64,000 bases of DNA from Schlesneria paludicola DSM 18645 (GCF_000255655.1 NZ_JH636435.1:2194658-2258657); one strand, 5' to 3'; numbered from the stretch's first letter, positions 10,206 to 19,744 are shown. The notes: generated from the letters alone by a model not told the origin. A program made the numbers and translations.

Positions 10206-10667
10206 ATGAACATGCGCTCTTTACATTCCTGGTTCGGAGTGTCTTTGCTCGCCATCTGTGCGATGCAGCTCGGCTGTGGGGGTGCCGACCGTCCCCCGCT
10301 TGGGTATGTGTCGGGACTTGTCTCGATGGATGGTGAACCTGTCGCAGACATCATCGTGGTCATGAAGCCAGAGAACGGACGCCCCGCGATGGTGCGTTCG
10401 GACAAGAGCGGGCAGTACGAGATCGAGTACACCAAGGGCGAAAAAGGGACCAAGCTGGGGCCGACCACCGTCAGCCTCGAATGGCCATTGGGTGGAGGCG
10501 GTGGGATTTCAATCCCCAAGAAGTACGTGGGCGATCAATCTGAACTGAAACTGGATGTCAAGAAGGGCAAACAGACTTTCAATATCGAGATGACATCCGA
10601 GACCGCCGACACACCAAAGGCCGATCTCAGGAACAAGGCCAAAGGTGCAGGCCAGCCTGTCGACTGA
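10206..10667 (+). CDS. Small lipoprotein, paralogue of the 7616-8044 protein
   Basis: 153 residues from the ATG at 10206 (a second ATG two codons later is equally possible; the TTG-initiated extension to 10167 is unlikely). Signal peptide with lipobox MQLGC, then GGADRPPLGYVSGLVSMDGEPVADIIVVMKP, nearly the same string of motifs as the protein at 7616: shared DGEP, GKSGQYEIEY-type turn, KGEKGTK, GPTTVSL and the KLDVKKGKQTFNI end. Predicted lipid-anchored and extracytoplasmic. With the DUF1559 gene at 11097 it makes the second copy of a tandemly duplicated module. Confidence 0.75.
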   Translation: MNMRSLHSWFGVSLLAICAMQLGCGGADRPPLGYVSGLVSMDGEPVADIIVVMKPENGRPAMVRSDKSGQYEIEYTKGEKGTKLGPTTVSLEWPLGGGGGISIPKKYVGDQSELKLDVKKGKQTFNIEMTSETADTPKADLRNKAKGAGQPVD

Positions 10668-11096
10668 TCGCCTGCGGCTAGCCTGTTGAACTCAATACAA
10701 CATATAGGGTCCTTTTGCGATGATCACTTTCTTGGCGATTCTACGTCCCGGCGAAGCCCATTCGTGAGACGATGAAAGGCCGCTAGAGCCATTGCGCATA
10801 CTCACCCAAGTTCGGTGAATTCCATAACGTTCTCGATGATCGTCTGATTCAGTCCCGTTATTTCATTGGGCTGTCAGCAGAATGTCTTTTGAGAGAAGGG
10901 GACAGGCACCACATCGCTGTCAATGTCGTGACATTGACAGCGTTTGGAGTTTCCCCATCGCTACTCATTAGACGGCTTGAATCGCGACCCTCTTTCGCTT
11001 TATTCGGCAATGGGCAAATCAGCCATCTCGTGGCGACACCGAGTCTACGATTGTCGTGGAACTCGTCTTTTTTTGTGTTCATCCAGGGGCAATGTT
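10668..11096. other. Intergenic leader with a perfect palindrome
   Basis: 429 bases without a supported gene between lipoprotein and DUF1559 gene. It includes GGGGACAGGCACC (about 10898-10910), a string resembling the core of the dispersed repeat at 12316-12445, and directly after it a perfect palindrome at 10915-10942 (separate entry). Confidence 0.45.
10915..10942. repeat. Perfect 13-bp inverted repeat with 2-base centre
   Basis: CGCTGTCAATGTC (10915-10927), GT, GACATTGACAGCG (10930-10942). It lies 154 bases before the DUF1559 start at 11097. With so short a centre it would fold with an opened apex as RNA; as DNA it could be an operator or recombination site. It follows a GGGGACAGGCACC string, so it may be part of a decayed dispersed repeat. 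Confidence 0.6.
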
Positions 11097-12158
11097 ATGA
11101 GTTTCAATTCGAGAGTTCGGCGAGGTTTTACCCTAATTGAATTGCTGGTGGTAATCGCCATCATTGCCGTTCTGATTGCACTTCTGCTACCGGCTGTTCA
11201 GCAGGCGCGCGAAGCGGCGCGGCGCACGCAGTGCAAGAACAATCTGAAGCAGATCGGTCTGGCGTTCCACAATTACCACGACGCCTACAATCAGTTTCCT
11301 CCTGGGAATATCACCGGCAGCCCTCAAAACTGCTGCACGGCTGCGAATTTCCAACCCAGCCTATGGTCATGGGGCGTTTTCATTCTTCCGTATATCGATC
11401 AGGGGAACTTGTACAACGTCCTGCAGCCCGGAAATTACACGCTGCAGTACCAACTGACAAACAACCTGGCCGCTTGTCAGACGCCCTTGACGGTCTTCCG
11501 ATGCGCTTCGGATACGGGCCCGGCCCTCAACACCTTCACCGAGTCAATGTCATCCAGTCAACCGGCCGGATACGGTTATGATTCACAGGTCCCCAATGTG
11601 GCGGGCACCCCAACAAATATCGCCACTTCGAACTATGTCGCCGTTTCCGGGACATCCGACAGTACGACCCCCGCAATCCAAAAGGACTTTTATTTTCCCG
11701 GGTGCGTTCCCACTGGCCTGACATACCAGAACTCGAAAAACGGACTGCGGGATATTACCGACGGAAGTTCGAACACGCTGGTCGTCGGCGAACGAGCCTG
11801 GGCATACAAAGGCGGACTCTACGGTGCCGGGACCGCGCTGGGATACTCGGAGACCGCAGATGGCGTTGCGGCACAAGGAGCAAAAGGCGGTTCGATGAAC
11901 GTGTGGGGCATCGGGTATGATGGCCTGAATGCGACGATCAACGGCCTTCATGACCGCCGTGGTTTCAGCAGTTCTCATGTTGGCGGCGTCCACTTTGTGA
12001 TGGCAGACGGCGCCGTCCGCTTCATCAGCGAAAACATCGACTATTCGAAGCAGAGTGTCACGGGCGGCGTCACTTCCACCTATCCGGCAAACTGTGTGAC
12101 CTCAACTCTCGCACGACTGTTTTGCTACTTCGACGGTCAAATTGTTGGTGAATTCTGA
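11097..12158 (+). CDS. DUF1559 protein with prepilin-type N-terminus (second tandem copy)
   Basis: 353 residues from the ATG at 11097, with AGGGG upstream; the open frame reaches back to 10944 but the class III signal [12 protein letters not shown] must be near the N-terminus. It shares with the 8162 protein the [16 protein letters not shown] region, the [12 protein letters not shown] segment, the [14 protein letters not shown] segment and the C-terminal [23 protein letters not shown], so the two are close paralogues. Expected to be processed by prepilin peptidase and exposed at the cell surface; function unknown. A terminator follows at 12225-12267. Confidence 0.88.
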   Translation: MSFNSRVRRGFTLIELLVVIAIIAVLIALLLPAVQQAREAARRTQCKNNLKQIGLAFHNYHDAYNQFPPGNITGSPQNCCTAANFQPSLWSWGVFILPYIDQGNLYNVLQPGNYTLQYQLTNNLAACQTPLTVFRCASDTGPALNTFTESMSSSQPAGYGYDSQVPNVAGTPTNIATSNYVAVSGTSDSTTPAIQKDFYFPGCVPTGLTYQNSKNGLRDITDGSSNTLVVGERAWAYKGGLYGAGTALGYSETADGVAAQGAKGGSMNVWGIGYDGLNATINGLHDRRGFSSSHVGGVHFVMADGAVRFISENIDYSKQSVTGGVTSTYPANCVTSTLARLFCYFDGQIVGEF

Positions 12159-12224
12159 TTTCCATTACGGCCTTTGATCGCTGATCTCGGTTTTCAAACC
12201 CTGTCATCTGCGTTCGTCCTGATT

Positions 12225-12267
12225 CGAAGTGCTCGGCCGCCTCGGCGCCCGAGCACTTCGTTGTTTC
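12225..12267 (+). terminator. Rho-independent terminator after second DUF1559 gene
   Basis: CGAAGTGCTCGG (12225-12236), 12-base loop, CCGAGCACTTCG (12249-12260), then TTGTTT. It is a perfect 12-bp stem, 66 bases after the stop, in the same relative place as the terminator of the first module. Confidence 0.82.
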
Positions 12268-12315
12268 ACCGTATCCACACACTTGCCAGCCACTTCGAAG
12301 CAACTCTTGTTCGGT

Positions 12316-12445
12316 AACCGTTCACAGCCCGAAGAGCGGAGGACAGGCACATTTTCGCGGGTCAATTGGAATCCACAGTGCATCGACGAGCGGCATCCTT
12401 CCCTTTACCGCGGCAAACTGAGCAGTCCACTGCCTGTGAACGGTT
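12316..12445. repeat. 130-bp dispersed palindromic element, copy 1
   Basis: The ends are the exact 12-base inverted repeats AACCGTTCACAG (12316-12327) and CTGTGAACGGTT (12434-12445). Inside are GGACAGGCACATTTTCGCG, a CAATTGGAATCCACAGT block and CCTTCCCTTTACCGCGG. The same blocks occur in inverted order and orientation at 35042-35172. No ORF is carried. This is the layout of a miniature inverted-repeat element or a REP-type palindrome; no transposase is nearby. It ends 12 bases from the stop of the GNAT gene at 12457. Confidence 0.75.
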
Positions 12446-12456
12446 GCCGTGTCCGA

Positions 12457-13032
12457 TCATGCAAAATCCTTGTACCACAAGAACTGAATCTCTTCAGGAA
12501 AGTCGGCGTAAACCCCAGAAAGCACGTCCCTGAGACGGCATCCGCGACTGGAATAGAATCGACACGCGGGTACGTTGTTATTCTGCGACTCGATCTTGAG
12601 CGCTCGACATCCGCGTGACTGAGCCCAACTTACGGCTTGCTCGAACAGCGCCGATGCGACACCGCGCCTGCGATCGGCAGGATTGACTCTCAAATCCCAT
12701 AGGACAGCCAGATCATCACGGTTCTCGAGCAAATCGACACCCGTTGTCTTCCAGGCGATCAACGCCCCGCCAATCCAACGCTGGTCATACCGCGCCGACA
12801 GTAAGCACCAATTGGATAAATCGAAGTGGCGAGGCAGATCGATTGGGCGATTGCCTGGAATCGCGTCGTAGTCTTTGAGGTACGGTGCCTCCAACCACCG
12901 TTCGCACAACTCAATCTCGCCAGTGTCACTTCGCCTCGCCTCAAAAAGACTTTTCACCTCAAATGCCATGCGGATTCGAGACAACTCTTCCAGGCCAATT
13001 ATGGGCTCTTGCCGAATCTTGAAAGCGATCAC
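12457..13032 (-). CDS. GNAT-family N-acetyltransferase (streptothricin acetyltransferase-like)
   Basis: 191 residues, GTG start at 13032 with AGGA seven bases upstream on the minus strand. The acetyl-CoA loop is clear in LWDLRVNPADRRRGVASALFEQA, followed by CRALKIESQNNNVPACRFYSSRGC, the C-terminal GNAT pattern that closely resembles streptothricin N-acetyltransferases. A cytoplasmic enzyme moving an acetyl group from acetyl-CoA to an amine is expected; the true substrate is unknown and antibiotic resistance should not be assumed. It stands alone; a dispersed repeat lies just beyond its stop codon. Confidence 0.8.
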   Translation of the reverse strand: MIAFKIRQEPIIGLEELSRIRMAFEVKSLFEARRSDTGEIELCERWLEAPYLKDYDAIPGNRPIDLPRHFDLSNWCLLSARYDQRWIGGALIAWKTTGVDLLENRDDLAVLWDLRVNPADRRRGVASALFEQAVSWAQSRGCRALKIESQNNNVPACRFYSSRGCRLRDVLSGVYADFPEEIQFLWYKDFA

Positions 13033-13349
13033 ACCAACATCCTGAATCGAGGTTCATCCTGAGACAATGGGGCAATACCACTAAGTTCGTGATGCCGAAT
13101 GCTGACGCGAACAAGCTGGCATCTTCAGCACGCAAGACGATATCTTAACCGCCGGTTGAAATAACAGAGACAGCCACCGAGGCGTCACATGATAGGATGT
13201 CGTTCTTGAGTCTGAGCGGAGCCATTCTCCGATGTTTCAGCAGACTGCTCAACACAGAACATGAACTGCACGAAGTAGGAAGCGTTTCGAGAGATCTCGC
13301 GGCAGAGCGGCAACGACGACACTCGAGGTGATCCATTGAAGGAGATCGT
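13033..13349. other. Intergenic region between divergent GNAT and receiver-like genes
   Basis: 317 bases with no supported gene; presumably holds both promoters. A good ribosome binding site (GAAGGAG) precedes the gene at 13350. Confidence 0.45.
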
Positions 13350-13730
13350 ATGACGATCAGAATACTCGATGTCGGACAATGCGGTGTGGATGCCGCGCGC
13401 ATGGCAGGGATTTGGCAGACCAAGCTGAGTGCCACCGTCGATCGCTGCCACTTCGCACACGACGCGTTGGAGCGCATCACACGAACGCGCTATGACTTGA
13501 TTCTGGTGAACCGAGTTCTGGACGTTGACAATTCATCGGGACTGGATTTGATCCGAGATATGATCAAGTCTGGAACATCGACTCCCGTCATGCTGGTCAG
13601 CAACTATTCCGAAGCCCAGAAGGAAGCCGTGGCGCTGGGCGCCATTCATGGTTTTGGGAAGGCGGATCTCGACAAGTTCAGCACGGTTGAACTCGTCAAG
13701 CGGGCGACCAGTTCTCAGAAAGTGCCGTGA
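13350..13730 (+). CDS. Receiver-domain-like protein lacking the phospho-acceptor aspartate
   Basis: 126 residues, a stand-alone CheY-like domain. The strand-3 segment reads YDLILVNRVLDVDN, which places Asn54 where the phosphorylated Asp normally sits (LLD). The switch serine (MLVSNYSEAQ) and the lysine (GFGKADL) are present, and only one N-terminal acidic residue (ILDVG) is seen. It therefore resembles an atypical or pseudo-receiver, possibly locked in one state or used as a protein-protein adaptor. The gene has a GAAGGAG ribosome binding site and is convergent with the minus-strand gene ending at 13769. No kinase or output domain is adjacent. Confidence 0.7.
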   Translation: MTIRILDVGQCGVDAARMAGIWQTKLSATVDRCHFAHDALERITRTRYDLILVNRVLDVDNSSGLDLIRDMIKSGTSTPVMLVSNYSEAQKEAVALGAIHGFGKADLDKFSTVELVKRATSSQKVP

Positions 13731-13768
13731 CGCCCTCTCCGTTCTGGATCACATCCGGGCCCGCTCGA

Positions 13769-14962
13769 TCAAGTCGCGTCAGGTGATTGAGGGGGTGCCG
13801 TTTTTCCTGGAATCACCAGTTTTTTCAGCAGGTTACGCACGTTCATCCGTAACGCTCCAGATGTCCTAACGAATGAAAGAATCGATCGCCATGAATTGCG
13901 TGGGTACACGCATAGGTATCGGTCTTGATAGCGCGGACGAAACCGGCTTTTGAAATAGTCCTGCCCCGCAGCGCTGAACAGGACATTCAATCGACCATAC
14001 CAAAGCCCGAGCATCCAGCGGACGCGCGCATCGGCTTCGGACGAAAGATCCTGCTGGACTCCCTTACCCGGTACCAGGCACAACGAGATCCGCTTCACAT
14101 TCTCGGCTCGCAAACGGTCAATGACATCACGAAACAGGAATGGAATCGTGCCGCGAACGGCATCGCGTCGTTTGCGGTACGTTTCAAACGCCCATGACGT
14201 GCCATTCTCGGTGGGGCTGGCAACGAGGAACCCTTCGGTACGCCCCCTGTCATGCTGCCGTGCGATGAATAGCCGCCGACGCCCCAAAGCATGAGGCTCG
14301 AATCGTCCTTCCAACAGTCGCAATGGTTCGGAATAAACACGATCTTTCAGATCGTCGAAGAAAACTTCATTCAAATCACCTGCAATTGCTCGCTGCTGCT
14401 CCTGTGACGCAACCTCGATCACTTCCAGTCCTTGCCGATGACAGAAGTTCGTTTGGCGCCGAACCCACTCGAACACTTTTCCTTGCCAGTTCAAATCCAC
14501 AAGATCGAGTACCGGTTCTTCACCGAATTTGTTCACCGCGAACCCCGCCTCACGGAACAGCGAAGCTTCTTCAGAGGTCACCGAATAGACAGCGATGGTC
14601 CGCCGCTGCCGCATCGCTTCTTGCTTGAGCCACAAGACCGCACGCGGTTTATGACTGACGTCGCTAATGATGCTACCGGGAATATGCCAGAATGCTCGAT
14701 CGGCATAGACATTGAAATAAACATCTTCGTCTGGTGTTCGCAGAATCGTCGCAGCGGTTCCCGTCAGATCATACGATTCGGGAGCATGGCCAAACGCGTA
14801 CGCGAATTCTTCGAGTCGGCGACGTTCTTCTGCAGTCAAGCTGCTGAGCGGGACGAGCCCCGAGTACGACGTGCCGGGGCGCACTTCCACTGCCGGCGAA
14901 GGTGCGCTCAATGGAAATGCCGGCACAGCAGCCTTAGCAACTTGACCGATCGAATCGGACAT
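13769..14962 (-). CDS. Phosphatidylglycerol lysyltransferase C-terminal domain protein (DUF2156, MprF-like)
   Basis: 397 residues. The protein matches the soluble aminoacyltransferase half of MprF (LPG_synthase_C, a double GNAT fold): early segment LTAEERRRLEEFAYAFG, centre VASPTENGTSWAFETYRKR, and the end LGLWYGRLNVLFSAAGQDYFKSRFRPRYQDRYLCVYP. There are no membrane helices, so the flippase half of MprF is absent. MprF relatives transfer an amino acid from aminoacyl-tRNA to a lipid. The start ATG is 117 bases after the stop of the GH3-like gene at 15079, same strand, so it is likely the last gene of a GNAT - GH3 - aminoacyltransferase operon. Substrate unknown. Confidence 0.78.
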   Translation of the reverse strand: MSDSIGQVAKAAVPAFPLSAPSPAVEVRPGTSYSGLVPLSSLTAEERRRLEEFAYAFGHAPESYDLTGTAATILRTPDEDVYFNVYADRAFWHIPGSIISDVSHKPRAVLWLKQEAMRQRRTIAVYSVTSEEASLFREAGFAVNKFGEEPVLDLVDLNWQGKVFEWVRRQTNFCHRQGLEVIEVASQEQQRAIAGDLNEVFFDDLKDRVYSEPLRLLEGRFEPHALGRRRLFIARQHDRGRTEGFLVASPTENGTSWAFETYRKRRDAVRGTIPFLFRDVIDRLRAENVKRISLCLVPGKGVQQDLSSEADARVRWMLGLWYGRLNVLFSAAGQDYFKSRFRPRYQDRYLCVYPRNSWRSILSFVRTSGALRMNVRNLLKKLVIPGKTAPPQSPDAT

Positions 14963-15078
14963 CTGCGTGCAGTTCTCGCCAAGAGGAAGGTTGATCGATA
15001 CGAACGTTCATCGAAACGCGGACAAGGAACAGCGTCGATTCAGGCAGAATATGGCAATGTCGTACTGAACATATTTCG

Positions 15079-16782
15079 TCAGTCCAAGACAATCGTGTCT
15101 ACCGGCGAAAAATTCTTCAGCCAATCCTGATGCTGTACGAGTCCGGGGTGCTTGTACTGATAGTCACCTGTCCCTTTGCGTCGCAGTTCCGCTTGAATGT
15201 AATCGTCCCAACCTTGAGCGGGCAGCCGCAGAAGCCTTGGTGCCGCCAGGACTCCTTCCGTCCGCCGAGCACGCCACAAGAAATTGAGAGAGGCCAACTG
15301 TAGATCCAACTCTTTCAGGAAGCCTTTCGCAAGCTCCGAATCCGGAAATTCGGAAATCGTTACGAGAAAGTCGTAATACGGCTTCTGTTCCGGAATTCGT
15401 CGGGGGACGCCCGTCAGCAGCCCCAGCTTGACCCCCACCACCGCCGCGGCCTTGTGAGCCCCTTCGACAAGCTGATGTTCGGTGAGTTTTTCCCCTTCCA
15501 GGTCGCCAACGCGTGCAAATTTCTGGATAAACTCGAGCTGCGGCGCTTGACCGATGAAACCTCGACAACGGACGAGATCGCCGATGTCAAACCGATAGTA
15601 ACCGGCTGAATTCGTGATTACGATTCGATAGTCGCGGTCAACCGTCAATTCGTGCCCTTCGAGAACAGTCGGCGTCTCGGATTCCTGCTCGTCGACCGGA
15701 ATGAACTCGTAAAAACCGGCTCCGACCGAGGGGACACCGTATGGTTCGGTGTCTTGCAGCGGGATGGTATGACGTCCCTCACTGGAAACCAGCCCCATAT
15801 CGCGCAATGGTGACGAACCGAATAACTCGTGCAAATAGCGCGAGGGGAATCCCGCCGTTCCCCCCAGCCAACAAGAAATGACCGGCTGCTTCCAGTACTC
15901 GCTCGGCATCAGTCGCCCAGTTCGATTCACGATCGCTTCCAGGGACATGGCCCCACGGGGATCGGCAGCGGGCACAAATCGCTTCAGCGAAGCCCGAATT
16001 GGTTCAGGGATGTCAAATTGCTTCGAAAGTGTTCCTTCGAAGACGTCGCGAATGAGCCGTTCCTTGTACTGATCGCCAATCTCGGCCAGGCGAATTAACG
16101 TGCCCGGATTCATCAACATGATCCAGCCGATATCATCCAGAATCGTCAACCTGAGCGCGGCGTAGTGACGCACAACCGGATCGCGAATGTCATTCAAGAC
16201 GTCTGGAATCGCGTAAAATGGTTTCACCAGGGGTGACTGGGTTCGTGTCAGGAGCGCGCTGACCATGCTGATTTGGTGACCACCGACCGTTCTGCCCATG
16301 TCCCACGTTCCCGACATCTGCAGGACACGCGAACCAATCTTGTCGGGATGATCCGTAAAGAGTCGTGTTCCCCAGATCTCCCAACCCGCGCGATACTCTC
16401 GCAACCACGAACGTGTCACCGGATTCAGCTTTGGAACACCGGTACTTCCGGTCGTAATGGTGAATTGAATCAACCGATCCTGATCCGGAATGAGCGCTCG
16501 AGTATCACCTGCCGCAACAGCATTGATGTAGTGCGCCAGACGAGCATACTCCGAAACGGGAACCTGCTTCCGAAAATCGCTGAGCGTACGAATTGTCTGG
16601 AAATGGTGGTCTCTGCCAAACGTCGTCGTCTGACAGGCCCGAATCCGCTTCAGCAACCAGTCCTGTTGAATCCGTGAGGCCCGTTCGAGCCGCCGGACAA
16701 ATGGATCGCACAAGAACGTTCGCGCCGTCGACAGCGTCGTTCGCAGGACAGATCGAGGAACCAGTCTTGAGACCTTCAGCAT
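15079..16782 (-). CDS. GH3-family acyl/aminoacid-adenylating enzyme
   Basis: 567 residues from ATG 16782 (a GTG two codons earlier is possible). It belongs to the GH3 branch of ANL adenylating enzymes, known from plants where members conjugate jasmonate or auxin to amino acids. Visible motifs are the ATP loop ITTGSTGVPK (~residues 109-118), LVSSEGRHTIPL in place of the YGxTE region, and YYRFDIGDLVRCRGF followed by FARVGDLEGEKLTE. N-terminal TTFGRDHHF and FRKQVPVSEY also fit. The gene starts 9 bases after the stop of the GNAT gene and precedes the MprF-like gene, suggesting a joint pathway that activates a carboxylate and couples it to an amine. Confidence 0.85.
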   Translation of the reverse strand: MLKVSRLVPRSVLRTTLSTARTFLCDPFVRRLERASRIQQDWLLKRIRACQTTTFGRDHHFQTIRTLSDFRKQVPVSEYARLAHYINAVAAGDTRALIPDQDRLIQFTITTGSTGVPKLNPVTRSWLREYRAGWEIWGTRLFTDHPDKIGSRVLQMSGTWDMGRTVGGHQISMVSALLTRTQSPLVKPFYAIPDVLNDIRDPVVRHYAALRLTILDDIGWIMLMNPGTLIRLAEIGDQYKERLIRDVFEGTLSKQFDIPEPIRASLKRFVPAADPRGAMSLEAIVNRTGRLMPSEYWKQPVISCWLGGTAGFPSRYLHELFGSSPLRDMGLVSSEGRHTIPLQDTEPYGVPSVGAGFYEFIPVDEQESETPTVLEGHELTVDRDYRIVITNSAGYYRFDIGDLVRCRGFIGQAPQLEFIQKFARVGDLEGEKLTEHQLVEGAHKAAAVVGVKLGLLTGVPRRIPEQKPYYDFLVTISEFPDSELAKGFLKELDLQLASLNFLWRARRTEGVLAAPRLLRLPAQGWDDYIQAELRRKGTGDYQYKHPGLVQHQDWLKNFSPVDTIVLD

Positions 16783-16791
16783 GATCACTCA

Positions 16792-17847
16792 CTATCGCCA
16801 CAGCAAATGAATCGGGGCCGAGCTTGGAATCTCCAACTCCGTACCGACGGATTGCAGGACGAGCATCGAATCCGCCGCTTGAGGAATGAAATGGGCCCGC
16901 AGCAATGGCCAAACAGGTGCATCTCCGCACCGCACCTTCAATGCCAGAACAGCGCCTTGTTCGCACATCCGCGCCAATGCATTATTGAGTAGTCGTAATC
17001 GATTCCGAGAGGATGTCGATCCGAGAACGATCAGATCAATGACTGCGACTTTCTCAATCGTCTTCGCCCGAAAAGGGATCAAATGATAGTTCACAAATCC
17101 GGTGACACGCCCCGCTTCTTCGACGACGAGCGTCTGACTGATGGAATGGCCACATAGCTGATGCCGAAGCATTTCGCTGTCCCAATCCAGCGACAGAACC
17201 AGCGATGACACGGCATCACGCACCAGCTGCACACACGCATCCAAATCCGCCAGAGAAAACTCTCGGACGGGGCATTCTCGTTGGATATCGGGCGGAATTC
17301 GCATGAACGGTGCGGCAAGCTTTCCAAGAATTCCCTCAACCCGGCTCCAATGCCATTTTGCAAATCTGTCGGGATCAAGCACACGCGCCCAAAACCCGAT
17401 TTTGCGGTTGAACTTTCGATTGGGTTGTCTGGAGTGCGGTCGTTCCGCCTGCGAATGATTCGACCCGACGTAGCGGTAGCTGGCAATCAGTCGCGTTCCG
17501 GAATGGTGCTGACGCAAAATGCGTTCTTGATCGAGCGCCTTGGCAATACCTCGATTTCGATAGTCAGGATGAACCGACAGCCAGCTCCAGTGCGAACCGA
17601 GAAATCGCCCAGCCAGCGACTGGATGGGGTAACTCGTTCCCAGCAGGACGCCCGCCAATACGGATTCGTCATAAGCCGCGATGAGATTCTTTCGCTCCGA
17701 ATCGCAGCTCAATCGAAACTGCCATTCAAAGAAATCCGCCGTCCAGCACGGAAATGTCATTTTGTCAGCGTACGAATGGCTCCAAACATGATTCACAAAC
17801 TGCACAAGTTCATCGGTCGTTCCGTTGTAGGTCGCGATCCGCAACAT
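16792..17847 (-). CDS. GNAT-like acyltransferase, first gene of the GH3 cluster
   Basis: 351 residues from the ATG at 17847 (AGGAG lies about 13 bases upstream; the open frame reaches 17943). The first half has the acyl-CoA binding signature WSWLSVHPDYRNRGIAKALDQE, and the second half looks like a second, diverged GNAT domain (VVEEAGRVTGFVNYHL ... VIDLIVLGSTSSRNRLRLL). A double-GNAT layout is also used by Fem- and MprF-type aminoacyltransferases, which fits the neighbours. It is 9 bases upstream of the GH3-like gene on the same strand. Reaction and substrate cannot be named. Confidence 0.68.
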   Translation of the reverse strand: MLRIATYNGTTDELVQFVNHVWSHSYADKMTFPCWTADFFEWQFRLSCDSERKNLIAAYDESVLAGVLLGTSYPIQSLAGRFLGSHWSWLSVHPDYRNRGIAKALDQERILRQHHSGTRLIASYRYVGSNHSQAERPHSRQPNRKFNRKIGFWARVLDPDRFAKWHWSRVEGILGKLAAPFMRIPPDIQRECPVREFSLADLDACVQLVRDAVSSLVLSLDWDSEMLRHQLCGHSISQTLVVEEAGRVTGFVNYHLIPFRAKTIEKVAVIDLIVLGSTSSRNRLRLLNNALARMCEQGAVLALKVRCGDAPVWPLLRAHFIPQAADSMLVLQSVGTELEIPSSAPIHLLWR

Positions 17848-18289
17848 CGAGGTCGCACTCTCCTCGTATCTTTGATTGGCATCCGCACCGTAGGCGCCAC
17901 GAAAATCGAACGATCGCCAGTCTCGGCAAACGAGTCGCATCAAATCTTGCGATCACATTCGCTCAAGAGAGTTCGAATCTGGTGCCGGGTGTTGACTGCG
18001 GGTATGAAAGGGGATGTGCCACAGGCCCGCTGCAGCATAACCAAACCGGACGCGGTTGTCAGATCAGGATCGACGGGAATTGTTCCACACCAGCGGTCCG
18101 TGACCGATTGACGACCGCCCCACAGCGACCTGATTAAAGAGAATTCCGGCTCAAATAGGGCCGCTCGACGGATCTTGACGTGCTAGATGTCGTCGAGATT
18201 ACGACAAAAAAACAGGCGAAAATGGGAAGGCGCGTTCCACAACTTCGAGAATCACTCCCATTCAGAACACGACCGATCGACGGAATCGC
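17848..18289. other. Intergenic region upstream of the GH3 cluster
   Basis: About 440 bases between the start of the GNAT gene and the 3' end of the DUF1501 gene, both on the minus strand. Nothing further is supported; the promoter of the GNAT-GH3-DUF2156 cluster should be here. Confidence 0.4.
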
Positions 18290-19744
18290 TCAGGAAAGAA
18301 TCTCGCGTATGACATTTCCGTGAACATCTGTCAACCTGAAGTCACGACCGCCATACCGATAAGTCAACCCTTCGTGATTCACCCCCATCAGATGCAACAC
18401 GGTAGCCCACATGTCATAGATAGTGCATTTGTTTTCGATCGCATAGTAACCCAAGTCGTCAGTGGCTCCGTGAATGACACCACCTTTGATGCCGCCGCCC
18501 GCCAACCACACACTGAAGCCATACGGATTGTGATCGCGTCCATCGCTTCCCTGGGAGAACGGCGTGCGCCCAAACTCACCCGCCCAGACAATCAGCGTTT
18601 CGTCCAGCAGCCCCCGGGCACGCAGATCCTGGATCAGAGCCGCAATCGGTTGATCGACCTGCAGGGCCATCGCTTCATGACCGCGTTTCAATTCTCCATG
18701 TTGATCCCAGGGATTGGCAGCTCCGCCTGCTCCGATATTTTGAGTCAAACAACTGAGTTCCACGAATCGCACTCCGCGCTCCACAAGTCGCCGCGCCAAC
18801 AGGCACTGACGCGCATAGGCCGCTTTTTCTGGAATCGGCGAATCCAGGCCATACAACTTCGTTGTGGATTCCGACTCTCCAGCAATATCGCAGAGTTCTG
18901 GTACGGCACTTTGCATACGAAAGGCCGTCTCATAATTCCGGATGGCTGCTTCAACCTGGGCATCGCCCGCCGTCTCGGCCAGAAAGGGTTGATTGAATTG
19001 ACGGGCAAAATCAAGCCGTCGTCGCTGCGCCGTCATGGGATCGCGCGGGCGAATGTTATGAATCGCCTCGGCCTGGTCCGCTTTCAGAATGGACCCTTGG
19101 TGCTGCGCCGGCAGAAACCCATTGCTGAACAGACTGACGCCACCATGCGGCGGAACGGCGGTGCCGCTTTGCAGGACCACAAACCCCGGCAGGTCTCGAT
19201 TTTCGGTCCCAAGCCCATACGCCGTCCATGCGCCGGCGCTCGGATAGCCCATGATCGGGAAGCCGCTGTGCATGAAAAAATTCGCCTGCGCATGCTCGTT
19301 GACCGCCGATGTCATTGACCGAACGACGGCCAGTTCATCAACGACTTTTGCAATCTCGGGAAACATGCTGCTGACCGGAATTCCGCTCTGCCCACTCGGC
19401 GTGAACGCAAACGGGCTGCCCATAATGTTGCCGTTGCTGTTGAACATCGTTCGTTCGATCTTCACCGGCATCGGCTTGCCATGATCGCGCAGCAAACGTG
19501 GCTTTGGATCGAACGAATCGAGATGCGACACACCGCCCGACATGAAACAAAAGATCACATGCTTGGCTTTCGCCGCATGATGCGTCTGCTTCAAAGCGGC
19601 ACCTTCGGGCAGCGTCAACGCGGGCGAGACCGCCAGCGATTCATCCATCATTCCCGCCAGTGCCATCGCACCAAATCCGGTTGAACTCGCCTGCAGCATG
19701 CGACGACGAGACAGCATTGGAAACGGAAGGTTCAAGCCTGACAT
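18290..19744 (-). CDS. DUF1501 family protein
   Basis: 484 residues. The N-terminus [22 protein letters not shown] is a twin-arginine signal. The body shows the alkaline-phosphatase-like DUF1501 core: [90 protein letters not shown]. These proteins are exported and nearly always paired with DUF1549/DUF1553 proteins in planctomycetes; the biochemical role is unknown. It is the third gene of an IclR - PSCyt/DUF1549/DUF1553 - DUF1501 operon, starting 68 bases after the gene upstream. Confidence 0.9.
   Translation of the reverse strand: MSGLNLPFPMLSRRRMLQASSTGFGAMALAGMMDESLAVSPALTLPEGAALKQTHHAAKAKHVIFCFMSGGVSHLDSFDPKPRLLRDHGKPMPVKIERTMFNSNGNIMGSPFAFTPSGQSGIPVSSMFPEIAKVVDELAVVRSMTSAVNEHAQANFFMHSGFPIMGYPSAGAWTAYGLGTENRDLPGFVVLQSGTAVPPHGGVSLFSNGFLPAQHQGSILKADQAEAIHNIRPRDPMTAQRRRLDFARQFNQPFLAETAGDAQVEAAIRNYETAFRMQSAVPELCDIAGESESTTKLYGLDSPIPEKAAYARQCLLARRLVERGVRFVELSCLTQNIGAGGAANPWDQHGELKRGHEAMALQVDQPIAALIQDLRARGLLDETLIVWAGEFGRTPFSQGSDGRDHNPYGFSVWLAGGGIKGGVIHGATDDLGYYAIENKCTIYDMWATVLHLMGVNHEGLTYRYGGRDFRLTDVHGNVIREILS

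Noticed and set aside
12457-13032. Antibiotic resistance gene (streptothricin acetyltransferase)
   Set aside because: Only general GNAT similarity can be argued from sequence; no resistance or mobile context is present.
17960-18000. GAGTTCGAATCTGGTGCC, which looks like a tRNA T-loop and acceptor end
   Set aside because: No D-arm, anticodon arm or matching 5' acceptor strand can be built around it.
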